This document shows, piece after piece, positions 14,861 to 24,154 of a stretch of DNA of 33,865 nucleotides. This stretch comes from a virus. Every line of letters starts with the position of its first letter. The first letter of the stretch is position 1. The notes beneath the pieces are model-generated. The model searched no databases and was not told the DNA's origin. It saw only the letters and a list, made by a program, of their open reading frames with translations. A program made the translations under genes and the position numbers. The stretch spans positions 1-33,865 of IMG/VR virus record IMGVR_UViG_3300020201_000067; one strand, given 5' to 3'.

Positions 14861-15355
14861 ATGAACAAATATTCTGTTGACTATTCAGATTTAGACCAAG
14901 AGCTTTCTGTAGATAAGTTCTATCACTATGCAGAAGTTAAAAATTCTTTGGTCAAGGTAGCGTTTGATATTGTTAAATTCAAAGATTCTGAAGGGATCGA
15001 TGGTCTTTGGCAAATTAAAGCAACAGATGATGGTGAGGTGATTGTTGCTATGTATTCAGATGATGATATTAAAATAGCCAGTTCAGCTTCTACTTTCAAA
15101 ACAGCTTCTTTAAAATCGCCTTGGTCTGTTTTACCAGACCACAGAAACAGCACAGTACATCTTTTTTATAAAGATGAGCCTGTTACCAAGTTTGCAGCAA
15201 AAGATTTTGGTATTACTGATATTGATTTTGTTTCAACAATTTTACCAACTAAATTGGCTGAAAATGATTCTTTTAGAATCGCCATGTTAAACCAGATAGC
15301 ACCTGAAGACAAATCAGAACTGCTGTCCAAATTCCCAGAACTCGGAGCACTCTAA
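14861..15355 (+). CDS. Hypothetical virion-type protein
   Basis: A 164-residue protein of unknown function that opens the virion-type gene run. The ATG at 14861 follows GGGAG by five bases and is preferred to TTG 14849. It contains a central beta-like core and several copies of a hydrophobic-K-x-A motif (VKVA at 31-34, IKIAS at 70-74, FKTAS at 79-83, TKFAA at 109-113), which recurs in the genes that follow. The stop overlaps the next ATG by one base (TAATG). The 96-base gap before it (14765-14860) shows only a weak AGTAGT/ACTACT inverted repeat. Confidence 0.65.
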   Translation: MNKYSVDYSDLDQELSVDKFYHYAEVKNSLVKVAFDIVKFKDSEGIDGLWQIKATDDGEVIVAMYSDDDIKIASSASTFKTASLKSPWSVLPDHRNSTVHLFYKDEPVTKFAAKDFGITDIDFVSTILPTKLAENDSFRIAMLNQIAPEDKSELLSKFPELGAL

Positions 15356-16962
15356 TGAATCCAAGCGATGTAAACAGCTTAAAAAAAGCTTTAGGCACAA
15401 TTTTAGAATCATTTTCTTCAAAAGAAAAGTTTTTAACAGGACAATTAGCATCTAAAATGAGTCTTGCGTCTCAAGAAAATCCAGGTGATCAGACAATCAT
15501 TGGGTTAGCTGCTTACCTCGGTAAACGAGCTGATAAAGAACATTTTATTTCACGAGCTGAGCTTAATGATGTTTATAATAAACTATATACTAATAGCTCT
15601 CGTTGTGAACTTTATCTCGAAAAAGAATTGGGTAAAGTTTATGCTGAACCAAAAGTTGCTAAAATGCATCACGATCTAAATGAGAATGAAGATTTTTATC
15701 GTAAAAACGCCGATCAGAATTTAGTATCTGCTCTTGAAGGCGCTTTTAATAAAGAATCAGTTATAAAAGAATATTCTGATGAGCTTGCTTCAAAAGCAGC
15801 TACGGTTTGCTTGCGAGAGCTAAATAAACTATCATTTAAACCAACCAAAGTTTCAACACTAGCTGGTAATGAATTTGCTATTATCTGCCAAGCTTCTTAC
15901 GAAACACCAAAAGGTGAGTGTGGCGTTTTGATTCCTGTAGAAATTATGCAAGGCAAAGCAACTATACCTTCATTATTCGTTTCCGCTGGAACATTTGAGA
16001 ATATTTCTGAAGATGCAGTTAAATCTTATATTCTCCGTACTGCTGGTGTTAAAATTCAAGCAAACGTTCAAAATATTTTGAATTTAATCAAAGTTGCTAA
16101 AAAAGGTTATGAGCCAGCTGATGAATTAGAGCAAATTGTTGTTCGTGCATCTGCTCGAAAAGGTACTCCATCTGAGTATGATTCAAATGCTATATTTCTG
16201 ACATTACAGCCAGAAGATAGGATAATTGAAACTAAAGCTAATTCTGAAGAGGTTTCATTATTTGCCACTAAACTAGCTTCAGAGGGTGGCCAGGCTGAAT
16301 TTATTTTTGGCAAACAAGCCTTGGATATAAGTAAGGCTCTTATTTTAAAGACAGCAAAATTGGCCGGAATGATTAATCCTCAGGTGAAAATTTCTAGTTT
16401 TGATTCCACAAAAGTTTATTTTATTGCCACAGCTTCAAATGGTTGTGTTAAAGTTCCAGTGAAAATTGAAAATGGCAAAGCTGAATACCCATCAATTGCT
16501 ATGGCTTCTGGTGAGATAGAGTCTTTTGATCGTGAAGGTATCGCAAAACTAATTAGTAATGAAGATTTAAGTATGGCAGCTAACGCTTCTTCCTTAAATT
16601 CTGTTAAACCAAGCCAGTTAATCAACGTTGTTATAAAAGCTGCTCAAGCAGGTGACTATGCTGCCGTTGAAGAAGCACTTAATGTTTTAGACCAAAGTGG
16701 TGATAAGGTGGCTTTTGCATCAGCAGTCGATTCTTATCAAGATGTTTTAAAGGGAAATATTAAAACAGCATCTATTCATAAATGCAGCATGGAGCGAGTT
16801 AGCCCAAACAGTATACATCCCGTTTGTGGCCACACAAATTTGCCCATAACACAAGTTTATCAAGATGAATCAGGTCAGTGTCGTGCAAAAAGCAGACAGC
16901 ATGAAAATCACAGCAATGATGGTGGTTCGTTTATGCACTCATCTGTTTACATCAAAAGCTAA
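15355..16962 (+). CDS. Virion-type protein with an internal duplication
   Basis: A 535-residue protein of unknown function. Two stretches, about 143-226 and 323-400, align with each other: each has a strand, then G-x-x-x-[IV]-PV-[EK]-I-x-x-GKA-x-x-PS and a following SG/AG-x-[IF]-E segment, so the protein contains two copies of one domain. The C-terminal 60 residues are rich in Cys and His (C477, C491, H493, C509), possibly a small zinc site. Four hydrophobic-K-x-A motifs occur (LIKVAKK, LKTAK, VIKAAQ, IKTAS). It overlaps the previous gene by one base and is followed by AAGGAAA and the next gene. It may be a head or internal virion protein. Confidence 0.6.
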   Translation: MNPSDVNSLKKALGTILESFSSKEKFLTGQLASKMSLASQENPGDQTIIGLAAYLGKRADKEHFISRAELNDVYNKLYTNSSRCELYLEKELGKVYAEPKVAKMHHDLNENEDFYRKNADQNLVSALEGAFNKESVIKEYSDELASKAATVCLRELNKLSFKPTKVSTLAGNEFAIICQASYETPKGECGVLIPVEIMQGKATIPSLFVSAGTFENISEDAVKSYILRTAGVKIQANVQNILNLIKVAKKGYEPADELEQIVVRASARKGTPSEYDSNAIFLTLQPEDRIIETKANSEEVSLFATKLASEGGQAEFIFGKQALDISKALILKTAKLAGMINPQVKISSFDSTKVYFIATASNGCVKVPVKIENGKAEYPSIAMASGEIESFDREGIAKLISNEDLSMAANASSLNSVKPSQLINVVIKAAQAGDYAAVEEALNVLDQSGDKVAFASAVDSYQDVLKGNIKTASIHKCSMERVSPNSIHPVCGHTNLPITQVYQDESGQCRAKSRQHENHSNDGGSFMHSSVYIKS

Positions 16963-16970
16963 GGAAAATA

Positions 16971-17720
16971 ATGCTTGTTTCTGAATTATTAAAAGATTTA
17001 TCTCAAAACATGAGTGACCCAAATAATGAGGTTTTAATTGCGGCTGAGTGGAATGATGAGCTTTTGGATCTGGTAGCCGATGCTCTTGTCGCTTGTTCTG
17101 AAATATTAAACTCAACTATCAAAAAAGCTTTAGATGTCGAATCCGTAATGATTGTTGATGTGCCAGACCAAGATTTAATTAGCGTTTTACAAACTGCCGC
17201 TTCTGCAATTACAGATTTAGATGGTAGTAACGATGAACAAAAAATTAAACTAGCTTCTGTTTTTGATGAATTATTATTAACTGTTTGTTCAAATAAATCT
17301 GAAATTGAAAACATCAAAAAAGCTCAAGCAGATGAATTAGAAAAACTTCGTATGAAATATAGAGTTGAAACTGGTGAAAAACTTTACCCAACAGCTCAAA
17401 TATCACCTGATTCAAAACAAATTGGCGAAACAGTTGAAGCAATTAAAAAAGCCATCAAGCCTTATCGTCCAATGGAACATGCATTAAGTACACGTTATAG
17501 TCCTGATATGCCAGGTGTCTCCATGATAAGAATTGGTGATAATATCTACCAGTGCCCAGTGACTAAAAAAATATATGACTTTAAAGAGGGTTATACACTA
17601 GATAATGGTGATAAAGTTCCGGGTTCAGACGTATCACTACAAACAGATATTTTTAATTCAAATACTCCAAATCAACAAGCTTTTTCAACTCGTGAGGATG
17701 CGTTAAATCTTGATCGATAA
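16971..17720 (+). CDS. Hypothetical virion-type protein
   Basis: A 249-residue protein I do not recognise. The N-terminal 120 residues are helical and acidic; about 115-135 could be a short coiled coil (IENIKKAQADELEKLRMKYR). The C-terminal third contains IGDNIYQCPVTKKIYDF and a glycine-rich turn, suggesting a small beta domain. There are two hydrophobic-K-x-A motifs (IKLAS, IKKAQ). AAGGAAA lies before the ATG and the next gene starts eight bases after the stop. It lies directly before the candidate small terminase, so a head or packaging role is likely by position. Confidence 0.55.
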   Translation: MLVSELLKDLSQNMSDPNNEVLIAAEWNDELLDLVADALVACSEILNSTIKKALDVESVMIVDVPDQDLISVLQTAASAITDLDGSNDEQKIKLASVFDELLLTVCSNKSEIENIKKAQADELEKLRMKYRVETGEKLYPTAQISPDSKQIGETVEAIKKAIKPYRPMEHALSTRYSPDMPGVSMIRIGDNIYQCPVTKKIYDFKEGYTLDNGDKVPGSDVSLQTDIFNSNTPNQQAFSTREDALNLDR

Positions 17721-17728
17721 GGAAAAGA

Positions 17729-18460
17729 ATGGATTTCTCAAGAATTATAGACCATCCTGTTGCAGAAGAAATTGTTGATAAGTTAGTACACGGTACCACG
17801 CCAAAAGATGTTTCTGATTGGCTAAAGCTTAAATACGCAGGTAAAGACCAAGCTCATCTTAGGTTAGCTGCTCCATTTTTACAAGATTTCGTAAACGGAA
17901 ACTTAAATCTTTATGAAACTTTGCGTAAAGATATAGTTAATAGTAAAGTTTCTCTTGCTCAAGAAAAAAAAGTATCAGCATCTTTATTAAACAATAAATC
18001 TTATCAAGAAAGATTGGTTGAGTTAGCTGAAGAAGAAGTTGATCTTAAAACTATGCTTGGCGATCTTTTAAAAGTAACCCGATCAAGACTTGAACAGGTT
18101 TTTGATTCTATTCAAGAAGATCCTTATGGTAAAGGAAAAGATCTATACTTAGATAGATATATAAATACTTTAGCTATGCTTACAGACAAATATGATAAAA
18201 TTGTCAATAAATCTCCAGATCAGATAATTCAACATAATGTTACCGTTCAGGTTATGGATCAATATATGGGCGTTCTTCAAGAGTCAGTTAGAGAAATACT
18301 TGCTGATATGGAACCTGATTTAGCATTTTCTTTTATGGATAAATTAAATGCTAAACTTGAAAAAGTGCAACTTCCTGATGAAGTTAAATCCTTAGCTCAA
18401 AGTGATCGTTTGAAAGAAGCTAAATTACTATCTTTAAAATTGGCCGAACCTTATGAATGA
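17729..18460 (+). CDS. terS: Probable small terminase subunit
   Basis: A 243-residue, mainly helical protein. The N-terminus, HPVAEEIVDKLVHGTTPKDV followed by SDWLKLKY, has the look of a small-terminase DNA-binding HTH, and the rest is long helices suited to ring assembly. It would recognise phage DNA and hand it to the large terminase at 25771, which lies about 7 kb away rather than adjacent. AAGGAAA precedes the ATG, and the last eight bases overlap the next gene. The assignment rests on the N-terminal pattern and the packaging context; another DNA-binding virion protein is possible. Confidence 0.55.
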   Translation: MDFSRIIDHPVAEEIVDKLVHGTTPKDVSDWLKLKYAGKDQAHLRLAAPFLQDFVNGNLNLYETLRKDIVNSKVSLAQEKKVSASLLNNKSYQERLVELAEEEVDLKTMLGDLLKVTRSRLEQVFDSIQEDPYGKGKDLYLDRYINTLAMLTDKYDKIVNKSPDQIIQHNVTVQVMDQYMGVLQESVREILADMEPDLAFSFMDKLNAKLEKVQLPDEVKSLAQSDRLKEAKLLSLKLAEPYE

Positions 18461-20474
18461 TTATATTAAAAATCTATTATTATCTAGACTTGATTTAGTT
18501 GAAAATAAGGATGGCTTAATTAAAACTTGTCACCTAATGAATCAGTTTGGTGTAAATTCAGATAATGATTTAAAAGATTATTTTTATATAACAAATAATA
18601 TAAGAAAAATTGCTAAAAATGTTTTTCAGAAAACATTAGATGATAAAGATTTTTTAAAAGTTTCTTTAAGTATTTTTAATAATAGAGAATGCTATCCTAT
18701 TAATAATATTTTTAATTTTTATAAAGCGTCTGAGGTTTCTTTAAATAAATCAGGCATTTCTATTACGAAAATAGCATACCCTCAGGGGTTCGATTCTTAT
18801 AATGCTGATTCTCCCCATGATATTAATAAGTGGAAAAAAGCAGCTTATGCTATTGGTTTTCATATAAACCAAGGGCAAAATGAAAATTCAGCCATTCAGT
18901 TGGTAACAAAAAATTGGGACAAAATGGAACAAAATGATTTTAAAAGCTGGATAAGGTTTTATCAAGAAGGTGCTGATAAAAAATATAACCAACATAAAAC
19001 TGCTCAAAATCGTTTTATGGAACTTGGTCAAGGTGCATTTTTACCAATCAAAAATTTGCAACCAGGATTCACTGCTCAGCGTGATTTTAATAATTCAGAT
19101 GATTTAATCCATCAGTTTGAAATGAATCAAAAACAAAATCAAGAAGATGAGTCAATGAAACAAATTCGAGCATTAATTGGTCGGTTAAATTCTGCGGAAC
19201 GCCTCGCTACAACATCAGGCATAGAAAAAGCTCTCGGTAACAAATATGAACCGTGGCTTCGAGCATTATATGATCTTAAACGAGAAATCCAAGTGTCAAT
19301 GTTGAAAAGCAAAAGAGCTTCCCTCGTACCCGATATGGTAATACGTAAAGCTAATCAATTACTTGCTGCCGGTCATGCCGAACCAGCACGCTTAATGATG
19401 AAAATTGCTCAGGTTTCTCCTCCACCAGTAACACCCGAATTGTTAGATGAAAACTTGCCAGAAAGTGAATCTGGTGATGCGCCCATGCCTGAATTTGTAC
19501 CAGATTCTGAAATCATGGACGAACCATTAATAGGCGAAGAATTGCCCGAAGAAGAATCTGATGACGCATGGGTAGAAGAATTTTTAAACGGGTTAGCAGG
19601 TAAAACAGAAACATATGAAGATACCGAAAATCAAGATCAAAATGATTCTGATGACTTTATCACAGTAAGCGAAGATGAAATTATTGGTCTCAAAACTTAT
19701 GCTCAACTCAGTGAACAAACACCTCTCGCTGCTAAACCATTTTCTCAAAATGTACCAACTTCAGAGTCAAAACAAAATCGACCGCCACAATCTTCAGCAC
19801 CAAATAATCAACAAATATTAACAAACTTAGATGCTAAACCATCTCAAACACCAGGTAATAATAACCCCCAAAATCAAATCGTTACCCTTAATAAACCAGT
19901 AAATGCACCAGCTACACAAGCTCCGCAAAATACGGATACACCAGCAAATCAAGGCCTGGATGCTGCTCTGAAAAGTATTACGGTTAAAGATATCGTTGAT
20001 AGATTAGAAAAACTTCAAACCGTTTTTCAAACCAGAGAAATCAGCAATCAACTATCACTTAGTGATGCAGGGCTGAGTGCTCTTGGTTTATCTAGCTATT
20101 TTCCAGAAATTGGTGAAGCCACTGCGAAATCTCTTGATGCTAATCAATATTGCCTAACTCGTATAGAAGATGTTCTATCTAAACTTCGCGGTAGTGATAT
20201 TACTCACGAGCAATCTTTTGACCTAGAAGGTAAAGAAAAAACTCAGGCTAAAGAAAATGGAGCAGCTCTGGTTTCAAAATTAAATGCCGAAAAAAATAAA
20301 GAAGATGAACGCAAAAAAGCTAAAGAAATTGCTCAAAATGCCAAAGAAGACATCGCTATTGATGCAATCAATGAGCCAGAACTTCCAGTCTTACAATCTC
20401 CGGAAATTTCACCATCTGAACAAATTTCAAACAAACCCGTTAGAATTGTACCTCCAACAGCAGCTAAAGTATAA
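18453..20474 (+). CDS. Large virion-type protein with disordered acidic and Pro/Gln-rich region
   Basis: A 673-residue protein of unknown function. Roughly the first 330 residues are folded and helical. A long low-complexity part follows, first acidic (PESESGDAPMPE and similar), then rich in P, Q, N and T (about 430-500), then a further helical region and a lysine-rich coiled coil near 600. It carries four hydrophobic-K-x-A motifs (IRKIAK, ITKIAY, HKTAQ, MKIAQ). Such organisation fits a scaffold-like or internal virion protein. It overlaps the small-terminase candidate by eight bases and its TAA overlaps the next ATG. Confidence 0.55.
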   Translation: MNDYIKNLLLSRLDLVENKDGLIKTCHLMNQFGVNSDNDLKDYFYITNNIRKIAKNVFQKTLDDKDFLKVSLSIFNNRECYPINNIFNFYKASEVSLNKSGISITKIAYPQGFDSYNADSPHDINKWKKAAYAIGFHINQGQNENSAIQLVTKNWDKMEQNDFKSWIRFYQEGADKKYNQHKTAQNRFMELGQGAFLPIKNLQPGFTAQRDFNNSDDLIHQFEMNQKQNQEDESMKQIRALIGRLNSAERLATTSGIEKALGNKYEPWLRALYDLKREIQVSMLKSKRASLVPDMVIRKANQLLAAGHAEPARLMMKIAQVSPPPVTPELLDENLPESESGDAPMPEFVPDSEIMDEPLIGEELPEEESDDAWVEEFLNGLAGKTETYEDTENQDQNDSDDFITVSEDEIIGLKTYAQLSEQTPLAAKPFSQNVPTSESKQNRPPQSSAPNNQQILTNLDAKPSQTPGNNNPQNQIVTLNKPVNAPATQAPQNTDTPANQGLDAALKSITVKDIVDRLEKLQTVFQTREISNQLSLSDAGLSALGLSSYFPEIGEATAKSLDANQYCLTRIEDVLSKLRGSDITHEQSFDLEGKEKTQAKENGAALVSKLNAEKNKEDERKKAKEIAQNAKEDIAIDAINEPELPVLQSPEISPSEQISNKPVRIVPPTAAKV

Positions 20475-21478
20475 TGGATTTAAAACAAATTCTCTCGTTA
20501 ATTAGTGAAATTGCTAATGAGTTTGGTATTTCTACACCTTATATTACTGGCGGTGCTGCTAGGGATAAGATTGCTAAACGTCTAAATAGATTAGAAGATA
20601 TTGATGTAACGACAGGCGACCCATCTATTCAAAACTTAGCAAAAGAATTAGATATGCGTTTACAGAAAATGAATGTACCGCATACATTTCAGATAATGTC
20701 AGATCATTCTAAAATTAAATTTCCAAACGAATTAAAAATTGATTTTTCTTCTAATTATAATACTCCAGGAATTAAAGAAATATTAGAAAAATCTAATATT
20801 AATCCTACACCTATGAATCGCGAATTATTTTCGCGTGATTTTAGTATTAACTCCTTATTAATGGATATTAATTTACAAGATATTCATGACCCGACAGGAT
20901 TTGGCATAAAAGATATTGAAAATAAATTAATACGAACTAATTTAAGACCAGAAATTACTTTGGGCCAAGATGCACGAAGAATAGTTAGAGTTATTTATTT
21001 AGCTGCAAAATTAGGATTTGAAATTGATGAACCAATTAAAGAATGGATAAAAAATAACCCAGGTGATTTTTCCAAACCACCAGCTAGTTATACTTCGGGT
21101 AAGTTAGTAAAAGCTTTTGAGTATAATGCAAATTTAACAATGAAACTTTTAGCTGAGCTAAATTTGCTTCCTTATGTACCATCAACTCAAGAAATTTTAC
21201 CATATTTAACCGGAAGTCTGAAAAAATCTCAAACTAATGATATATTAATTAAAAACTCTCAAGATTTTTTTTCGAACTATGATTACAGTTCTCCTGCTAT
21301 AAACGGATCTGAGCCTCCTCCTGGCGGAGGATTATATTCAAACATGGATCAATTTTCCAGCACAGAAGATTTTATTAAAAACAAACGTAAAGCCAGAAAG
21401 AAACAATTAAAAAAGATTAGAAAACAGAATAAAACGGCAGAAAAATTAAGGTTATTGAATATAATAAACAGGGCGTAA
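20474..21478 (+). CDS. Poly(A) polymerase/CCA-adding-type nucleotidyltransferase
   Basis: A 334-residue class II nucleotidyltransferase. The signature is ITGGAARDKIAK (24-35) with EDIDVTTGD (41-49, metal-binding D42 and D44), followed by NRELFSRDFSINSLLMDI and DARRIVRVIYLAAKLGFEID, the conserved neck region of bacterial poly(A) polymerase and CCA-adding enzymes. It would add nucleotides to RNA 3' ends. The C-terminus is a very basic helix (KNKRKARKKQLKKIRKQ), likely for RNA binding. It overlaps the previous gene by one base and sits among virion-type genes, an odd place for an RNA-modifying enzyme. Whether it adds CCA or poly(A) cannot be told; no tRNA genes are in the window. Confidence 0.85.
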   Translation: MDLKQILSLISEIANEFGISTPYITGGAARDKIAKRLNRLEDIDVTTGDPSIQNLAKELDMRLQKMNVPHTFQIMSDHSKIKFPNELKIDFSSNYNTPGIKEILEKSNINPTPMNRELFSRDFSINSLLMDINLQDIHDPTGFGIKDIENKLIRTNLRPEITLGQDARRIVRVIYLAAKLGFEIDEPIKEWIKNNPGDFSKPPASYTSGKLVKAFEYNANLTMKLLAELNLLPYVPSTQEILPYLTGSLKKSQTNDILIKNSQDFFSNYDYSSPAINGSEPPPGGGLYSNMDQFSSTEDFIKNKRKARKKQLKKIRKQNKTAEKLRLLNIINRA

Positions 21479-22534
21479 GTGAAGTATATTTATAAAATAG
21501 TAAATCAAATTAATGGTAAAGTTTATATAGGACAAACCAAAGATTTAAAAAAAAGATTTGATAGTTATAAGTATATTTCTAATAGAGGATCAAAAAATCC
21601 ATCAGTAAAAGGGTATCATTATATTCATAAAGCATTTAATAAATATGGTATGGATAATTTTATTGTTTATGTGATCAATTCTGCAAATACACAAAAAAGA
21701 ATAGATGAATTGGAAATAGCATACATAGCTTATTATAATTCTACAAACCATATAAATGGCTATAATTATCAAGCTGGTGGCCAATGTATTGTCAAATATA
21801 ATTGGACAGATGAGCAAATTAAAATGGTAAATGAAGTTAAAAGACTTTATTTAAAAGAAAATTTACCTTATGCTAAAATTGAAAAAAAAGTTAATTTAAA
21901 AAGAACAGCAATATCTAAAATTATTCTTGGTCAAACATTTAAAGATATCATAACAATATATGATGAAGAAATTAAAGAGAGTATTAAAAATAGAAAATAT
22001 GATCCTAAATCAAAATTATCAAAAACTGATATACAGTTAATATTTAAACAATATTTTAAATTTAATTTGCGTTTTTCTCAAATAGCTAAAAATTTAAATA
22101 TTAGTGTTGCTAATGTTGGTCGAATTATAAATGGTGAAATGTGGAAAAATGAAGTGAATCCTTTTTTTAATAATAAAAAAAGTTCGTTTTTTAGAAAATT
22201 AACAATTAATAATATACCTGATATAAAAAGATTATATTTTAAAGATAAAAAAACTTGTGAAGAAATAAGTAAGTTATTTAATGTTAATAAAGTTATTATT
22301 AATTCAGTAATTTCTGGAAAAAAATGGAGCCATATTTATAATGAATTTGAACCAGGCTTGCCTCAAAAAGAAAATACTCGTGCATCTAAGTTGCATAATG
22401 AAGATATTATAAAAATAAGAAAAATGTATTTTGAAGATAAATTATCATATGTTGTTATTGCTAACAAATTTGCTGTAAATAGAAATTCAATTTCTAATAT
22501 AATTAAAGGAATAACATGGAAACATATACCATGA
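21479..22534 (+). CDS. GIY-YIG homing endonuclease with four HTH repeats
   Basis: A 351-residue endonuclease. The GIY-YIG nuclease is at the N-terminus (YIYKIVNQINGKVYIGQT). Four tandem DNA-binding repeats follow, each a helix, an HTH and a W/F-[KS]-[NDH]-x ending: around TFKDI, MWKNE, KWSHI and TWKHI. It begins with GTG immediately after the TAA of the nucleotidyltransferase, and its TGA overlaps the ATG of the next gene, so it fits the junction exactly. Its nuclease domain is close to that of the gene at 24806, so the two are paralogues. Base composition is more A/T-rich than the flanking genes. Confidence 0.92.
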   Translation: MKYIYKIVNQINGKVYIGQTKDLKKRFDSYKYISNRGSKNPSVKGYHYIHKAFNKYGMDNFIVYVINSANTQKRIDELEIAYIAYYNSTNHINGYNYQAGGQCIVKYNWTDEQIKMVNEVKRLYLKENLPYAKIEKKVNLKRTAISKIILGQTFKDIITIYDEEIKESIKNRKYDPKSKLSKTDIQLIFKQYFKFNLRFSQIAKNLNISVANVGRIINGEMWKNEVNPFFNNKKSSFFRKLTINNIPDIKRLYFKDKKTCEEISKLFNVNKVIINSVISGKKWSHIYNEFEPGLPQKENTRASKLHNEDIIKIRKMYFEDKLSYVVIANKFAVNRNSISNIIKGITWKHIP

Positions 22535-23157
22535 TTAAATTATCTATCATTCGTGATAATACAGGGAATCCTTGCCCTTTTGGTTTATCAATTCCTTTTG
22601 CTTGTAAAAATGCCGGTAATATAGTTGATCATATGGTTCCTCTAACTGTTCTAGGACAAGAAGCAAATGAAGAAGAAATCAAAATGTTATCTCAGGCTAA
22701 TCAACAACTTTTTGATTTTCAACACAAATCTGAAAAATGTAAGTTTTCTAACATGATTATGGGTAAAGCCGTCGATTGTACTTTTGATACCGAAACTCAA
22801 GGAGTTCAATCTAATAATGCTCCTATTGGTTCTCCATTTTACGCAAAACCCTACGGTAACGTATCTCTTGATGGCTTAAATGTTCTTCCTATCGGGGAGA
22901 ATCGTGACAGTAACATGTCTCGTAATTTATATTATGGTATATTCTCCCTCCTCAGATCTGCCAAAAAATCCGAAACAATAAAGTTTTCAAACTATATATC
23001 CTATCTCAACAACAACTTTATCTCACTTTCATCAACAGAACAAGCTTTATTACGTGAGTTTGCAGCCACTTATAGTAATAATAAGGAATTAATTAAGACG
23101 GCTTCAGATGAGCATATTGATAGAATTTTCGAAATATTAAATTCTTGGAAGGATTAA
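22531..23157 (+). CDS. Hypothetical virion-type protein with Cys residues
   Basis: A 208-residue unknown protein. The ATG at 22531 is used because it forms an ATGA overlap with the stop of the upstream endonuclease; an ATG at 22516 lies inside that gene. Near the N-terminus are cysteines in NPCPFGLSIPFACKN and a second group in KCKFSNM and VDCTFD, possibly binding a metal. The C-terminal half is helical and includes LIKTASDEH, one of the hydrophobic-K-x-A motifs of this cluster. An alternative is an accessory packaging protein. Function unknown. Confidence 0.6.
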   Translation: MIKLSIIRDNTGNPCPFGLSIPFACKNAGNIVDHMVPLTVLGQEANEEEIKMLSQANQQLFDFQHKSEKCKFSNMIMGKAVDCTFDTETQGVQSNNAPIGSPFYAKPYGNVSLDGLNVLPIGENRDSNMSRNLYYGIFSLLRSAKKSETIKFSNYISYLNNNFISLSSTEQALLREFAATYSNNKELIKTASDEHIDRIFEILNSWKD

Positions 23158-23161
23158 AATT

Positions 23162-24139
23162 ATGAGTCTTGCACCAATTTTTAAAAAAGCACAACAAACT
23201 CCATTCACTGATCTCCTTGGTGGACCAGATTCTAATCCAGCCTTTGATATGGCTTATGATATCGAGGTTTCCGAAGATCAAGAAGTGAAACTCGAACCGG
23301 AAAGTATCGTCACAGTATTAGTAACAGATCCTGAAGATGAAGAAGAAATTATGGAGACTGTTGAGGAAATAGTTGATGAGGACCATGAGTCAGCATTTTC
23401 TTTTACCCTTCCACATCTCCCAGGTTCAGATTTTAACGTTTCTGATGAAGAAGAAATTGTTGTCGACGAAACTGAAATAGAAGATGTTGAAGTGCAAGAA
23501 ATTGATAAATGGGATTGGAAAGGTCACGGTCTTGCCAATTATCCAGGTTGGTTGCAAAATATGAGTGATAACTGCCCTCGTCACACAGGTAAAGATCTTT
23601 CAGGTATTGAGCGCTGTATTGCTTATTTTAAAGAGGTTTTAACAACAGTATCTAAAGCCATGAGATCTGATATTAAAGGTGAACTTACACCCCAAGCCAT
23701 AGCTCAAGTTGAAGTTATCCGTGATGAAATGCATAAAGCTGTTGAGCGCTTGGAAGAACGAGCCGATAAAATTGAATCAAATAAATACAAAAAAAATAAA
23801 AGTAAAGCTAAAAAATCTGATTATGATGAGTCAAGTATCGTAAAAACTGCTCAGAAAATTACAGGAATTGAAGGATTATATGTTTCGGTGCCTCTCTTGA
23901 TTTATAGCTTGGCTCGCACATGTATTAACGGTTCTGTTTCTGCTGGTCACGATATTGATGACATGTTTATCAGATTATCAAAAAAATTCAAACTTACAGA
24001 ACGTGAAAAATACGAATTAATATCAACAATTGAAAATATGGGTTGGGCTGTTCGCAGAGATAGTGGTTCATTTGCCGGTGAAGACATAGAGGCTGGCTCG
24101 GAAGATAATTTCTCCTTTTCTTCTCAATATAATGCTTAA
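23162..24139 (+). CDS. Hypothetical acidic virion-type protein
   Basis: A 325-residue protein. It begins MSLAPIFKKAQQTPF, similar to the opening of several neighbours. Residues about 35-115 are strongly acidic (runs such as DPEDEEEIMETVEEIVDEDH) and probably disordered. A central part with KWDWKGHGLANYPGWLQNM and two Cys is followed by a helical region, a lysine-rich linker (KYKKNKSKAKK) and a second motif, IVKTAQK. The C-terminal domain looks helical. This layout resembles scaffold-like or internal virion proteins. It starts four bases after the previous gene. Function unknown. Confidence 0.55.
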   Translation: MSLAPIFKKAQQTPFTDLLGGPDSNPAFDMAYDIEVSEDQEVKLEPESIVTVLVTDPEDEEEIMETVEEIVDEDHESAFSFTLPHLPGSDFNVSDEEEIVVDETEIEDVEVQEIDKWDWKGHGLANYPGWLQNMSDNCPRHTGKDLSGIERCIAYFKEVLTTVSKAMRSDIKGELTPQAIAQVEVIRDEMHKAVERLEERADKIESNKYKKNKSKAKKSDYDESSIVKTAQKITGIEGLYVSVPLLIYSLARTCINGSVSAGHDIDDMFIRLSKKFKLTEREKYELISTIENMGWAVRRDSGSFAGEDIEAGSEDNFSFSSQYNA

Positions 24140-24154
24140 TTTTTAGGATAAATA

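Noticed and set aside
18787-18796. GGTTCGATTC, like a tRNA T-loop
   Set aside because: It lies inside a coding gene (PQGFDSY), and no acceptor stem, anticodon arm or D-arm can be fitted around it.
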